Shown here: piece after piece, positions 49,301 through 62,872 of the stretch
Numbering within the stretch: the first letter of the stretch is position 1
Layout of the letters: the number at the start of each line of letters is the position of its first letter
Assembly: GCA_018873245.2 (NCBI GenBank)
Contig: JAEMBT020000003.1
Location: 5,041,843 to 5,105,842 of the forward strand
Direction: 5' to 3'
From: Archegozetes longisetosus
Lineage: Eukaryota > Arthropoda > Arachnida > Sarcoptiformes > Trhypochthoniidae
Length of the DNA stretch: 64,000 bases
The notes under the pieces: generated by a model
Told to the model about the DNA's origin: nothing
The model's database searches: none
The model's input: only the letters and a program-made list of their open reading frames with translations
Translations under genes and position numbers: made by a program

Positions 49301-52300
49301 TGGTAGAAAATATTTTTGGCTAGTGTTATACTCGCGCGTTGTATTTGTAGTATAATAACTGTAGTAAGAATATGAATGACTTTCGCGCAAATGGGTCCAA
49401 CAGCGTTCATATCCCTTAACACTTGTGTTCACTCTATGCATTAAATTGCTTTATTTAATGTATTTTCTCACTAAATATAAGCCAAACTGTGTTGTGTGGA
49501 TCAAAATTTTAATAAAGATATTCACTTTTACTTAAAGGCCATGTGTGCAAAATTTATTAATTGAAATTGAATTAAGGCATAATTTCAATTTATATCATTC
49601 TGCTAAACTTGGTTTCAACTTTTATGTGCACCAATTCTGTGCAAGAGTCAGACTCCCTTTGATCTAAACTCAAAAAGTGAACTCTTAATCTTGAATACTA
49701 GTTCATTTATCACTACCCGATTGGGTCGGACTTTCGTTTTAGAGTTGAATAACCTCTATCTTATATGATCAAAATTGCATTTTAATCAATATTAATTCTA
49801 GTATTAGCTGATTGACAAAACCTTTTACTCTTGGATCTTAGCTACTCTATAAAACCACATTTCGGAATAGTTCTCGAGAAATTAGGTGTTGTTCTATTAC
49901 TTTGCTATGTTCTTACATCATATTGAATATGGAATATGAGTAGCCGTTAATGTCAAATAAAAGTTAATGAGACCTACATTAAAATGACATACAGCATGTC
50001 TCGTGTAATCACCTATGGACTCAACTTGCGTTATATTGGTCGCTTCACTTTCTAACTTATTAATCTATGAATTGCAGTTCGAGTTTTGCAAATCAATAAG
50101 TCTATTTGATTCACACTTTTTTTCTATCTTTTCACAGATTTGTGTCTTTCGCTCTTGTTCCTATTTATACGACCAATAACTGTATAACTAATGCAAGGCT
50201 TAAGAACTATATATCGAGTTCTAAATTGTGAGGTTTCACTGCTAAAAAGAAGACATAATTCTTATGATAGCTCAAAGAATAGAATAAATTTGATTTATTT
50301 TCAAAGCATTCTATACGACGTCTGACTTTTTGACTGAAAAATTGCCATTTAGTTGAAATAGAGTGGACTTCAGTTACTGAAACATTTGTCTAACTTGTAA
50401 GGAATCACTTTTGATTAATGACATCTTAAAAACTTGCAACTATTTTCAGCAAATTTAGTTCAATAACATTAAGCCAATATCTACAGTATTATGAATTAGT
50501 TATTTTAAACAAGGCATTTATTTTTGAAATTTATGTTCAAATAAAGTTTTTCGACAATTTTGATGAGTTTATCGAGGGTTTTGATGAAGTTGAAGTATGA
50601 AGTTGCTTGTCAAAATTCAAAACTCCAATAAAACAGAGCTCAAAATTCAAATGAATGCTTACAAAAACAATGAATAGATAGAAGCAAAGTTGATTTCAAT
50701 TTTAGATAAAATGAGATAATTGACAGTGGCCCAATATTTAAAGGTCTGTAGAATTTGCTGAATGATCAGCAATAAAGAAGACATAAAAATAAATGGGTCC
50801 ATTAATCGAACCATTGGATCGTTAGGCTTTTCATGAGAATTACAAGTCATTTAGTATGAAAAAGAAACGGAAAACACCGTTTTATAAATTTTGAAACCTC
50901 GTAATCGCTATTATAGCACTGTTTATTATGTTTGCTTTCATTATGCTATATAAACGACTATTACTTTTCACAACTCTTTCAAAACGTACAATCAAAGCCA
51001 ATTTTTCATTTCTGTTCACTATTCATACTCCCTCTCTCTAAACACCAAAGTAATTACTTATAAGGATTACGATGTAAACCAAATCTATCGTATCATTACA
51101 CTAATCGGTCATCACATTCTATAATTCTAATAAAAATATAGTTCAATTATCAAATTCAAACATTTTTTACTCTGTTGTCAACCAAACGTTATGGACAGAG
51201 AAAAAATGGTATATTAGAATAATTGCATTTGTATTCTGTGATTTGCAAATGTTTTCAGGCAATAACATAAATTTGAGCAAAGATTAACTGAACTATTTGT
51301 GGTAAGCTTATAATTGAATTCAAATATTATATCTCATAATCTGTATATGTTATTCAACTGAGGCTATTTTCAGTGTTAAGAGTAATTTGAATAATTGAAT
51401 CGTACTTTTAATGAAATTGTGCAGACAGTGAAAACAGGATATAATAGAAGTTGCGTTAAGTACTGTATTAAGTAATTCATAAATATTCTATGCTATTCCG
51501 CGATCATAAGTCGCACCCATTTTTAATTGTATCTTATTTTCCACTCCTATTGCTTTCAATGGACTCAACAAATTCTACTACTTCTCAAACTAAATAATAA
51601 ATAATCAGCACAAAAGATAAACTTAACATCTTATAAATCTTTAATACTCTAGCGCTCAACTTCTGAAGATTATATTCTATGAAATTCACATTCTTAATCC
51701 AAACTTTACAATCCTATTAGTCATTATCTAATCTTGTTACAATAAAAACTATCTAATTTTCACGTGTAGTTCAACAGCTTTAAAAGTGAATAACAATTAA
51801 ATCATATTTTTTGCTCGATTTTTTATTCTTTTTAAACCATTTGATTGTATGCGAAAGTTAGACAGATTTTACAGTATGAGTAAATCAAGGCCTTATCTCA
51901 TATTGATTTGAATAAAACTATAGTGAGAAGAAAGCGATTGAAAATTTGATAGTTTTCAGCAAATAAAACGATCAAATTTGAGACTCTATTTTATTATGAT
52001 TTCAATGCAAAAGTAAGTCATCTAGTCTTCGATTAGTTTTGGAATCGATAAGAATTCATCAAATATTTACTTACAGCCCTATTTTTCTAGCCATTGGAAG
52101 ATGATTTATACCAATAAATTGTCAAGAATGACACTAATTTTGATCAATTGATGCCATTTTTATTTAAAAATATAAGATTACGTGTGAAGTTGAGATTCTG
52201 AACGTTCGCCATAAATACTACAGTAAAACCTATCTAGCTTGAGTATGCAGTTAAGTGCTTCTTAAAAAATCAAAATAAGAATCCCATAGAAAAACATGGT

Positions 52301-54375
52301 TCATTTGTTTTTCATTTTTAAGAGGTACTTAATTATATGTGAAAGTTAGACAGCTTAACCGTAGTATTGGGCTTATGAAACAAAAACCAAGTTTCGCAAC
52401 ACTACTACATTCTGCTGTTTTAGTCTATTTTCTCAATCAGATATAAGTTTATAAAGTTCTTCTCAGTTCAAGTAAACACTGAAGAAATTCATAAATTATA
52501 ATTAATTAGTATTTCAGTTGTGAATTCACTTTAAAATAAAGATTATAAGAAGAGGAATCAAAAAAGGTAAACGTGAGCTTAAAAGTTTTATAAACAATTC
52601 TTACTTTTCTTATCATTAGAACATATGGTAAGTTGAGTTTAATCTTTTGCTCTTTTCTTTTTAACGGGTGTTCAGAATAAAAGTTTAGTCACGCTTTAAA
52701 ATAAAGTAAAAAAAGATTCGTAAGTGTATTGAGTGACAGGCAAACGTTAGACGTGCAAATATTGACTTTTATTCATTTTTATTAACTTTATAAAAGCAAT
52801 GTTCAAATGGAGGCATATTTCTGCAAATTAAACATATAATCTGATCGCGAGTCGTGTCACTATTCTACGATTACTAATACTGCTTTTATTGTTCTCTCTT
52901 ATCGACAAAAGTTTAAAATTAGACTCTCGTTCGTCAACTCTATTAATCATAACTTTTATCAAAATCACTAAAGCAAAAAACTCATACAGACTTGACTAAA
53001 CTTTTACTCCCAAATACCCGATACTTGATTCAAATATTTGACTAATTTGTTTCAGAAATAAGGAATGCAATCAACTCAACTTTCGTATATAGATTTAGTT
53101 AAATACTGCTTAATGCTTTTTTGTTTAGTTTAATAATATAATTCATTAATTGACTCAAATCAACATATAAGCGAGAGAAACAAAACAAACACGAGAAAAT
53201 ACAAACATAGTGGTCGTAAATACAATCATTCCAATCAATCAATCAACAAATCGATTTGTGCTCTTTGGCTAATCACACCACAAAAATCAATTGGATTGGA
53301 CTCAAGCTTGGACTCGGACTCCAAACTTACGTGCAACTCAATGGCTGCAAATTTACAATAGATTAACATTAATTATGATTCTTACGAATTAGTAGAAGAA
53401 AGTTTTTGCATTGTAAAGAATGTCAGTTCTATAGAACATGTTCCTATGACTTGAGAAGCATTTTTGAGGACTCTCGAGACGAGAGTTATAGGTGTTGTAT
53501 AAGAATACTTGAGAACTTGATTTTATTATTTTAGGCAGTAAAGAGTGACTCAATGTTGCAATAAAGTTAATCAAAGTTTTAGTCATGTAATCTTTTGTAA
53601 ACTACTATACGCTGATCTGTACAGCGGTGACTCACTTGTAAAGTAGCGCCATCCTTTGACAATCCTTTGAGTCACTGTTTAAAAGGACTGTTTCTAAAAA
53701 CAAAACACAAAGTGTTTATATTGAGATATAATAACTAATAAATTGAGTGCAATTTCAGTATTGTTTTGCTAATAGTTAAAGTCAAATCAAATTGATTTAC
53801 TTTTAATTTATTATTTATTATTATCTCAAAAATTATGAATAGACTTAAAAGTGATTTGTGTTGACAAATATGTTAGTAAAGTGTTTATTTAAATTAAATC
53901 AGTTTACTTTTACTAATAACTTGTAAATATATTGAGAATGTGTTCAACTAATTAAAGGACTGTTATTTATGGCATTTATTGGCATTTAATTCACTATTGA
54001 TTTCACTATAATTTAATGAATAACTGATAAAGAATTAAACAAAACTAATAATAAGTACGAAATAGTAATGATATTTATAACAGACGCCCACATCTGTTCC
54101 CAATTAAATGACTTAATATTTATTTAGTTAATTATTCATTTAATCTTTCCTCGACTGAAACACTCCTAAAAAGTTGATTTCCTTCTCAAACATTTGACTC
54201 ATTATTAAAGATATAGTTATCATAAAATAGTCTTATCTCTAAAATAAACTGTTTTTTTAATTGATTGCAAACCAACAAAATGATTAGAATAACTGAATCA
54301 AAAGTTGTTAATACAAAAAGTGGTTAATTAGTATATAATAGTTACTGGACTGAACCAAATTGTGATACAATCAAA
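43380..54375. other. Intergenic region between the LRR gene and myosin V
   Basis: About 11 kb, strongly AT-rich. All open frames are short and unsupported. There is a loose repeat of GGTTATGGCAT/GGATTATGGCAT near 46,910, and an inverted GTGACTCA pair near 53.63 kb. The myosin V promoter must lie at its right end, but no TATA box stands out. Confidence 0.6.
53627..53675. promoter_or_regulatory. Inverted pair of AP-1-like sites
   Basis: GTGACTCA (53,627-53,634) and TGAGTCAC (53,668-53,675) are exact inverse copies separated by 33 bases; each contains the TGA(G/C)TCA AP-1 core. They lie about 700 bases upstream of the myosin V start in a locally GC-richer patch. Regulatory function is inference; it could equally be a short transposon remnant. 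Confidence 0.35.
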
Positions 54376-57300
54376 ATGACGGGTGTTTTCCCAGAATTGT
54401 ATACGAAGGTATGTATCAATTGATGACATGTATCAATTGATGGCATCTCTAAATTGATGACACGTTATTAATCTTTCGATATTTCATCAAAAGGGATCTC
54501 GTGTTTGGATAAAGCACTCGACCGAAGTTTGGCAGTGCGCCATCATTAAAGTCAATTATAATCAAACTGATAAATGTCTTATTGTTGACGATGAAGAAGA
54601 ACAGGTCTTATAAGACTGATTACATTTATTAAACCAGTTCTAACTAAATGTCATTTAACAGGAAGTCAATTTGTCGGTTGCCAACGTCGCAAGTTTGCCA
54701 CCGCTTCGCAATCCAGACATACTGATTGGTGCCAATGATTTGACCAGTTTATCGTACTTACACGAACCTGCAGGTGACCACAATTTTTATTCGTTTAGAT
54801 CATTTTAGACTCGGTTATTAATTATTGGTTTTAATCTCTTCTTTGTTATTCTACAGTTCTATACAACCTTAGAGTCAGATTCTTAGAGCAATCGGCGATC
54901 TATACATGGTGTGGAATCGTTTTGGTAGCAATCAATCCATTTTGTGATCTAGAAATTTATGGCGAAGAAACGATACAAACCTACCATAAATCTCAAGGTT
55001 CGGCACAACTGGATCCTCACATTTATGCCGTTTCAGAAGATGCATATTCGAAGGTATTCGTATACATAAATACAACGAATTTTAATTCACTCAGATTCTG
55101 TTTGAAAAGACGGAGGATAGACTTTTATTCCCGAGTTTGACAACTCCTTAATTTGTATTTGCAGCTGGAACGCGATAATTACAATCAATCTGTTATCGTC
55201 AGCGGCGAGAGTGGAGCAGGTATTCATTGATCTTTATTTTGAATTGATGTTCAATACTGACAATTTCGTTCTTAACTTAAGGCAAAACTGTTTCTGCAAA
55301 GTTTGCGATGAGATACTTCGCTTCTATCGCTGGCAGTGAATCATCTAATATTGAAAATAGAGTACTAGCGAGTAACCCAATAATGGAAGCCATTGGAAAT
55401 GCCAAAACCACGCGTAATGATAACTCATCTCGTTTTGGTATGAATTAGTGTTTAAGTAAAATTCAATGTAACTAATGATTATTGATTCGTTTCAGGTAAA
55501 TATATACAGATATTATTTGATGCGCAATCCCGTGCCATAGTTGGTGGCAATATGAGGACATATCTTCTCGAAAAATCTCGTGTTTCGCGTCAGAGCGAAG
55601 GAGAGCGAAACTTCCATGTTTTCTATCAGATGTGTACCTATGCCCAACAGAATAATCTCAAGGAATTGAAGTAAGATTGAATTCGATTAGTCTCATCAGA
55701 GTGTAACTGTTATTTCGATTATTTAAGGTTAGAATCTGACACTGAGTTCACATATTTGGGGCAAATAGAGCCGACACAATATGACGATATGTCTCGTTTT
55801 GTTGAGGCGATGCAATGTCTCGGGTTCTCTGAGAAACAACAGAATTTAATTTTTCGTATAGTCGCTGCGATATTACATGGCGGAAACATTGATTTTGAGA
55901 AAATTGATGATGAAAAGTGTTGCGTTGCTGAGTACTCCCAACATCATTTGGAGACATTCTGCCAGCTTCTTGGTTTGTTTACATGACCTCTATTTAAAAA
56001 CATTCTTTCAATCTAATTGTTTCTCAAAGGTCTGGACTCTTCAGCCACTAAGCAATGGTTGACTCACCGAGTGTTGAAGACTGGAATGCGAGAAATTATA
56101 ACGACTTCATTGACTTCAGAATTAGCGTTCTATGGAAGAGACGGATTACTTAAGTTTGTTTACGAGAAAATGTTCTTATGGATTGTAGGCCTTATTAATA
56201 AAGCACTTGGTATTACATTCAAATAAATACTTGATCATCAGTCTTGTAATTGGTTTTTGATTTGATTGATAGGCCCAACAACTCCTTCCCAGACTTACCA
56301 ATTCATTGGTGTATTGGATATTTATGGTTTTGAGCATTTCGAGACTAATAGTTTTGAGCAGTTCTGCATCAATTATGCAAATGAAGTACTTCAACAACAA
56401 TTCAATCAACACGTTTTCAAAGTATGTTTAATTATTATGTAAGTAATTAATCAACACAATTAACCAATTCTTTATGACAATCAGTTGGAACAAGAAGAGT
56501 ATATACGCGAAGGGATCGACTGGCAATTCATTACGTTTACTGACAATCAGCCTGTGATAGATATCATTGAAGCAAAACCTATTGGTATTTTGAATCTACT
56601 CGACGAAGAATGCAAAATGCCTAAAGGTTTGGTTTAGTGTCTGATTCGCTTCATAAAAATATTAATCTTAAGTATTGTATTAGGAACTGATGAGACCTGG
56701 TGTGCAAAACTTTATGCCCAGTTGACCGTTGGTGAGGTTTTTCAAAAGCCAAAGTTTGGTTCCAGAAATTCATTCATAATTCAACATTTCGCCGATATCG
56801 TCGTTTATAGTGTCGAAGGTATAGAAATACAATTGTTTAATCGAGTTGTAGTTTAATAGAGCTTAAAATGAATAGGATTTTTGGAGAAGAATCGTGATAC
56901 AATTTGGGACGAACAAATTGATCTTTTGAAGCGATCAACTGTTATCGACATCCTTTTTATGGACGATTTTTCAAGTGAACCTTCGCAGAAAACTGGCGGA
57001 AAAATTAAGATAACTCCTGTAAGAGATCAATTTGAATGAAATTTATTGTAAACTATGTCTTACAAAGTATTCTTGAAAATCTATGATTTGATGAATTGAT
57101 AGCAACAACAACAACAACGACAACAAAAACAAGCTAAAGCAACAGTCGGCTCACAATTTCGAGAATCATTAGCAGCTTTGATGAGAACATTGAATGGGAC
57201 AGAACCGCATTATGTCAGGTGTATCAAACCAAACGATAATAAGGCTGCCTTCGAGTTCAACAATATTCGAGCTGTTCAACAACTGAGAGCATGTGGAGTT

Positions 57301-60300
57301 TTAGAAACTATTCGCATCAGTTCTAATGGCTTTCCATCACGTTGGAGTTATCAGGATTTCGCTAATAGGTATCGAGTGCTTAGAGTTGGATCGCATCGCA
57401 AGATAACTAAAAGTAGAAGTGAATCTCAAAAATCAGGTGAGATTTTAATTGTTACATCTAGATACTATTATCTAATGTTTTCATATTCAGGTCCTGTACC
57501 AAAAGCGGCACCACGAAAATTGGTTCGTGCTGGTTCGAGCACTTCTAATGAGATACGAACACTCTGTGAAGATATCGTCAAAATTGTTTACGGTTTCTAT
57601 TTTATTATACTTTACGATAGATTTTTTAATTTTCATAGTATTAAAATTTTTACTTAAATTGAATTTTTGTATTGTATTTTAGAAGAGAAAGTTTTCTCTC
57701 AATTCAACTTACCTCAAGAAGCACAGCAACAGCAAAATGAACAGCAAGTATATCAATTTGGCAAAACAAAAATATTTTTCCGCGCTGGTCAAGTGGCGCT
57801 TCTGGAACGAATTCGAGCACAAAAACTGAGAGAATGTGCAATACTTTTGCAGCGTATGGTTCGTGGTTGGCTTGTAAGACGTCGTTACGTTAAGATCAGA
57901 CTAACCATATTACGTTTGCAATGTTATGGACGCGGTTTTCTGGCCAGAAAGTTGTATTTGCATCTGAAACACACTAAAGCGGCCACAATTATTCAGACTA
58001 AATGGCGTTCTTGGAGTGCACGACAGAAATTCCTCAAATTGAAGAAGTGTGCCATTGGCCTGCAAAGATATGGTCGCGGACTGATTGCTCGTCGAAAATA
58101 CATGAACATCAAGCGAAATCTCGCAGCCATTACTATTCAAAGATATTTCAGAGGATATTTGGCTCGTAGAGAATATCAAAAGAATAGGCGCAGAATCATT
58201 CTTGTTCAGTCTACGGTCAGACGATTCCTCGCCAAACGAGAGCTAAAGAGACTTAAGATTGAAGCCAGAAGTGTAGAACATGTCACAAACTTGAACAAAG
58301 GTTTGGAACGAAAGATCATTGAGTTGCAACAGAAGATCGATGAACTGAATGACGAAAGAAAAGTTTTGATTCACAATGAAAATGATGTCAGTGAATTTAA
58401 GAAAGAGTTCTCCAAAATGGAAGTCGAAATTAAAAATCTTCGCAATGAGCTGAAACAAAGAGAAGCTGAATTAGAGTCAGTGCAAGAAGAGATTAAAGAA
58501 TCCAAAAATATCAATGAAAAACTTTCAGAGCAAGTCAAAAAACATAAGAGTCAAATCATTGAATTGAAATCGAATAATGCTAAGATTCGTGAAGAAAGTG
58601 ATCCCAAACTGATAGAAGAAGCGGTTCAGGAAAGAGAAAAGGTTTTGATGGCTAAATTTGAAAAAGAAAAGAAGGCATTAATAGAAGAAAGAGAGAATGA
58701 ACGTGCATCCAGACAACAGCTTTTGCGTAAATATATGGCACTCGAAGAAAAGCTTCAAAGCGGCGGTAGAGGAGAGGATGAAGAAGAAAGGAGCCCGGGT
58801 ATTTATTGATTAGACATTAGTTTAAAAATATCCAACGTGCGTCATTTCTATATCTTTGATTGTTATTCTTTAAGATATATCAACGGTTTCACTAATGATG
58901 AGATGCAGTGAATTAGAACAAGAATGTGCTAAATTCAAGCACGAGAATCAAGAAATGCGAGAATTGATTGCATCTACTTCTGATCAAAACGCTAGTGATA
59001 CCGGAGCCTCCCTATTGGCACAACAATGCGCTCAAATGCAAGTTGAGCTGGATCGATATAGAGAAGAAAGAAGCAATTTGAAAACAATAGTTCTCTCGCA
59101 AGAATCAAATCTTAGAGATTCTAGGTCTGACTTTCTGTCCATCAATTATGCGTTTATTAATTAATCTGATTATTTTTTAGTGCTGAAAGTGAACTGATAT
59201 CAGCATTTAAAGCAATAATTAAACAGCTCGAGACTGAATTGGACGAATCTAAAGAAAGTATACAACAATTGAGGTAATCAACATTTTATGGCTTCTCAGT
59301 AACTGTCTAGTGTTGTCTTGTGCAGTGCTGAGTTTAAATTTATTCATTTAGTCCTTTGATTATAAGTCAACAATTAGTCTTTTTGAAAGTTATATTTGAT
59401 TGAGATTGTTGTGTTTTAGAAATGAAATAACCTCATTGAAAAATGACAACAATAGACAACAGCAATTGATAGGCATAAATAGTGCCGCGGTGATAGCCGG
59501 TGGAGAAGACGATATGATCACAAGATTTCAACAGGAAAATACTGTGAGTTATTCTCTATTTTCAAACTTTCTTCAATGACACCTCATTTAATAATCAGAC
59601 CAATCGTCTGAATCAAGTGTGTCAAACTAATACTATAATTAAGTGTATCTCTATTTTTAGCTTTTGAGAGAAAAATGTGATAAACTCTTGAATGAAAACA
59701 AACAGCTCAGAATGGATTTGATGAGACGCAAAATACTTGAAAATGGTATTGAACTGCATTTACTTTTTTTTTCTCTGTTGAATCAATCGAATTTGTTCTA
59801 TTAAAAAAGGTAACGACGAAGAGATTGAGACACCGGTCAATGATTCTCAAAACTTACAATTTATTGGAATGTTTGAATATAAACAACAAAATGAATCACT
59901 CATACTTAAGATATTAATCAACGGTAAAAGATTTAGTGATGGAAAGGCATTTTTTACTTAAATAACCGATGAATTTTTAACAGATCTCGAGCCCAGCATT
60001 GCATTGAAATTTCAACCACATCTTCCCGCTTATATCCTATTCATGTGTATCCGATATACCGACTATAATAACGATGATATAATGGTATGTCTCGATTTAG
60101 TTCAATTGATTATTATTTAATGTTATTTTCAATATAAGGTTCGGAGCTTTTTGAATAATACAATTTTATCCATCAAACGCACAATTAAAAGAAACACAAA
60201 TGTGGAGACATTTGTTATGTGGCTTTCAAACACTTGTAAATTAATCACATGTTTGAGACAATATTCTGGTAAAATATTTCTAATGTATTTTCTTCATAAC

Positions 60301-61854
60301 TAAGTTTAACTGTATGTCTCGCCAATAGGAGAAGAAATGTTTGGAATATTCGATGAGTCATTGAAAAATTTTGATCTCAGCGAATACAGACAGATGTTCA
60401 GTGATATTGCCATTTGGATACATCAGGGTTTGTATCAAATCTTTCATTTTTAACTTTCGATGCTTTTTCACTACTGATAGCCCATTAAAATAAGTTCTAA
60501 TATATTTTTTGAATAATTCAAGGTGTGATCAAACAATGCGAAGAAAGAATACAAAGTCTGATAGTTCCGGCTATATTGGAGTATGAGGGACTCGCCTCTT
60601 CTGGCATGTATTCCCAGACCTCGATTCAAAGGTTTGAAACTCAAATAGTGATGTAACAAAATTTGAGGACATAGTTTTTGAGAGCTTGTCTCTTAAAACC
60701 TACGGTCTGATGGATTTGAAACCTAAATTTCCCACATTTGGGGCAACCGCTTGAGAAACTATGCTCTTAAATAAACTATTAAATTTATCTCGATTTAACA
60801 TTTAACTATCTTATTAGGAGTGGAAGTATTACAGACGCAGATAATTTGTCTCCTTCTCCCACTGAAAAACCAATAGATTCCCTCATCAAAGAAGTAATAA
60901 GAATACTGATTCTCAAATATAGTTTAATACAAAGTTGTTATCTTTTAATTCATAGCTCTCATACTTGAATCGAATATTATTGCTTCATGTCATAGAAGGA
61001 GATATAATACATCAGATTTTCAAACAGGTATATATTTGTTTGTACTTCGCTTTAAGGTTGGGTTTGATGTAGGTATAAGTGAACACATTAGCGCTTAATA
61101 CTTAAACTTTACATGAACCTTAAATCCAGTTACAACCTTTTGTTCAATGTTCAAGTCCCTGTTTATTGAGCTAATGATTTGAATAACTTATTTTCTATTT
61201 TACCAGCTATTCTATTTCATATGCGCAAGTTCTCTCAATAATCTATTGTTGCGAAAAGACTTGTGTCATTGGAATAAAGCGATGCAAATTCGATTCAATT
61301 TGTCATCACTGGAACAGTGGTGTCGCGAACAACAGATTCCCAAATGGAGTGAAATCATTGAAAAACTAGATCCAATCATTCAGGCGACCAAGCTTCTACA
61401 AACTCGTAAGGTTGAAGAACACATTCCTACTATTGTAGAAATGTGCAATAAACTCAGGTATTGCTCAGATTGACAGCCTAATTTCAATTCGTTCGACTAA
61501 ATGTTATTTTTATTTTAAGTTCGTCACAAATCATTAAAATTCTCAACTTGTATACTGCTGGCGACGAAGAAAGAATTTCGAGCACATTCATAAAGAAAGT
61601 ACAGCAACATTTGACTGAACAAAGAAAAGTTGAAGGTATTCAAACATTTATATAATTTAATATAGATTTTACTGGTAAATAACTGATCTTTCTTAAATCT
61701 AACTTCAGGCTCAAATACAACTCTTTTAATGGACACAAAATACGCATTCGCGTTCACAATACCATACATTCCATCTGATGTGAAACTACAAAGTATTACT
61801 CTTCCACCAGTTTTAGTCAAAAAGGGTTTGGCGACTGTTCTCAGAAAAGTTTAA
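54376..61854 (+). CDS. MYO5: Unconventional myosin V heavy chain
   Basis: Actin motor for processive cargo transport; 30 exons, 1,716 residues. Exon starts-ends: 54376-54408, 54494-54604, 54662-54773, 54857-55053, 55165-55219, 55282-55437, 55496-55670, 55728-55972, 56030-56209, 56273-56421, 56485-56626, 56684-56818, 56876-57018, 57103-57436, 57491-57592, 57683-58798, 58875-59124, 59181-59273, 59420-59543, 59661-59745, 59810-59923, 59984-60084, 60139-60268, 60329-60427, 60523-60631, 60818-60893, 60956-61027, 61207-61457, 61520-61635, 61709-61854. P-loop GESGAGKT is at 165-172, switch I NDNSSR at 215-220, switch II DIYGFE at 437-442, and the TEDS-site residue is Glu383, as in constitutively active myosin V. 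Six IQ motifs span about 806-950, then coiled coil, then the DIL globular tail from [12 protein letters not shown] to the end. Loop 2 is glutamine-rich. About 35 extra basic/Ser residues precede the converter. It is somewhat shorter than vertebrate MYO5A, mainly in the coiled coil. Confidence 0.97.
54411..54461. repeat. Three-copy 17-base tandem repeat in MYO5 intron 1
   Basis: Units start at 54,411 (ATGTATCAATTGATGAC), 54,428 (one mismatch) and 54,445 (more diverged). The first unit abuts the donor GT at 54,409-54,410, so the duplicated segment includes most of the 5' splice-site context. Confidence 0.8.
57103..57134 (+). repeat. MYO5: CAA repeat encoding the glutamine-rich MYO5 loop 2
   Basis: Exon 14 opens with five CAA codons, then CGA CAA CAA AAA CAA, giving [10 protein letters not shown] at the actin-binding loop 2 of the motor. 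It replaces the longer Ser/Pro/Lys-rich loop of vertebrate myosin Va. The repeat begins right at the acceptor. Confidence 0.85.
60670..60763. mobile_element. Small imperfect hairpin element in MYO5 intron 25
   Basis: The left end CATAGTTTTTGAGAGC (60,670-60,685) and the right end, whose reverse complement reads CATAGTTTCTCAAGCGG, form imperfect inverted termini around about 65 bases. The CTCAAGCGG-type end recalls hAT MITEs, like the element in the LRR gene. Evidence is weaker because the arms are short. Confidence 0.45.
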
Positions 61855-62872
61855 CCATTATACAATGCTAGAGAATAACCGCTAAAACACTCAATATCTA
61901 CGATACATTCCAATTGCATTCCTATTCAAAGTTAATATTTATTTTTTACTTAGTTTTGTTGAAATTCAATTAACTTTAATTTATACTAATTTATAAGAAT
62001 CATTTGAAACTAAATGTTTAACTCAGTATATCTTTGAATTTGTACTGGTATTTAATATGAGGTTCGTTTAATTTAGTTTAATTACGATTAACTAATATTA
62101 TACACTTACCGGTAATTGTGTTAATTTAACAGTCAACTTATGTTTAATTTCAATTTTAGTTCAGTTGTGATTAGATTATCAGAGTGTAGGTTTATATCAT
62201 GTCATGTTGTATTAAAAGTGTTATATCAGTCAAATTTTTCCCGTCTTCAAATATTATAGTTCAAAACCATTTCAACAACTTAGCCAATTATGACATACTG
62301 TACCTGTTCTTCATCTACTCATGTCAGGACTTCACTAAACTCCAGTGAATATTAGTTCAAGTTCGGGAAAAATTTTTCTGAAAGTTGAAAATTTTACTAA
62401 TAGTTGACTGCTTTTCAATTCGTGAAAAGTATTTAATATGAATAATTTAATTATTAACCTCGAAGTATTGACGATTGTTAAAAGTTAAGTCATGTCGAGA
62501 GATACGTGAATTTTGCTTCGGGTATAAAGTTGTGGTATTGTTATTTAATTTATATTTTAGCACACATTCAAATAATTATGTGCCTATCGATAGTAGCAGA
62601 AAGTATTTATTATTAATAACTTAAAAATTTATTTAAACTTAATATAATGTCTCAGAGTCTGAATAAACGCTGAATTATTTAACGAATTAACTGAATTTTT
62701 AATCAATCTATAAGTTTTGATTTATTGACTTTTAAATTGTTTTAATATAAAACAGATATTAATTGAATATTGAGATTGACTTAATAGAAGGCACATTACT
62801 ATCAGGTTGTGATTAAACTTAATATCAGCAAAAATCAAATCTAAGTGTTAAAGTTCGGACCATTCTATGAGA
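61855..62872. other. Convergent 3' intergenic region between MYO5 and CNEP1R1
   Basis: The two genes face each other. Candidate poly(A) signals are ATTAAA (62,211-62,216) and AATAAA (62,662-62,667) for MYO5, and AATAAA on the minus strand (62,721-62,726) for CNEP1R1. If the distal signal is used, the 3' ends nearly touch. No other gene is seen. Confidence 0.6.

Noticed and set aside
57910..58458. Minus-strand open frames inside the myosin V IQ/coiled-coil exon
   Set aside because: Shadows of the plus-strand exon encoding six IQ motifs and the coiled coil.
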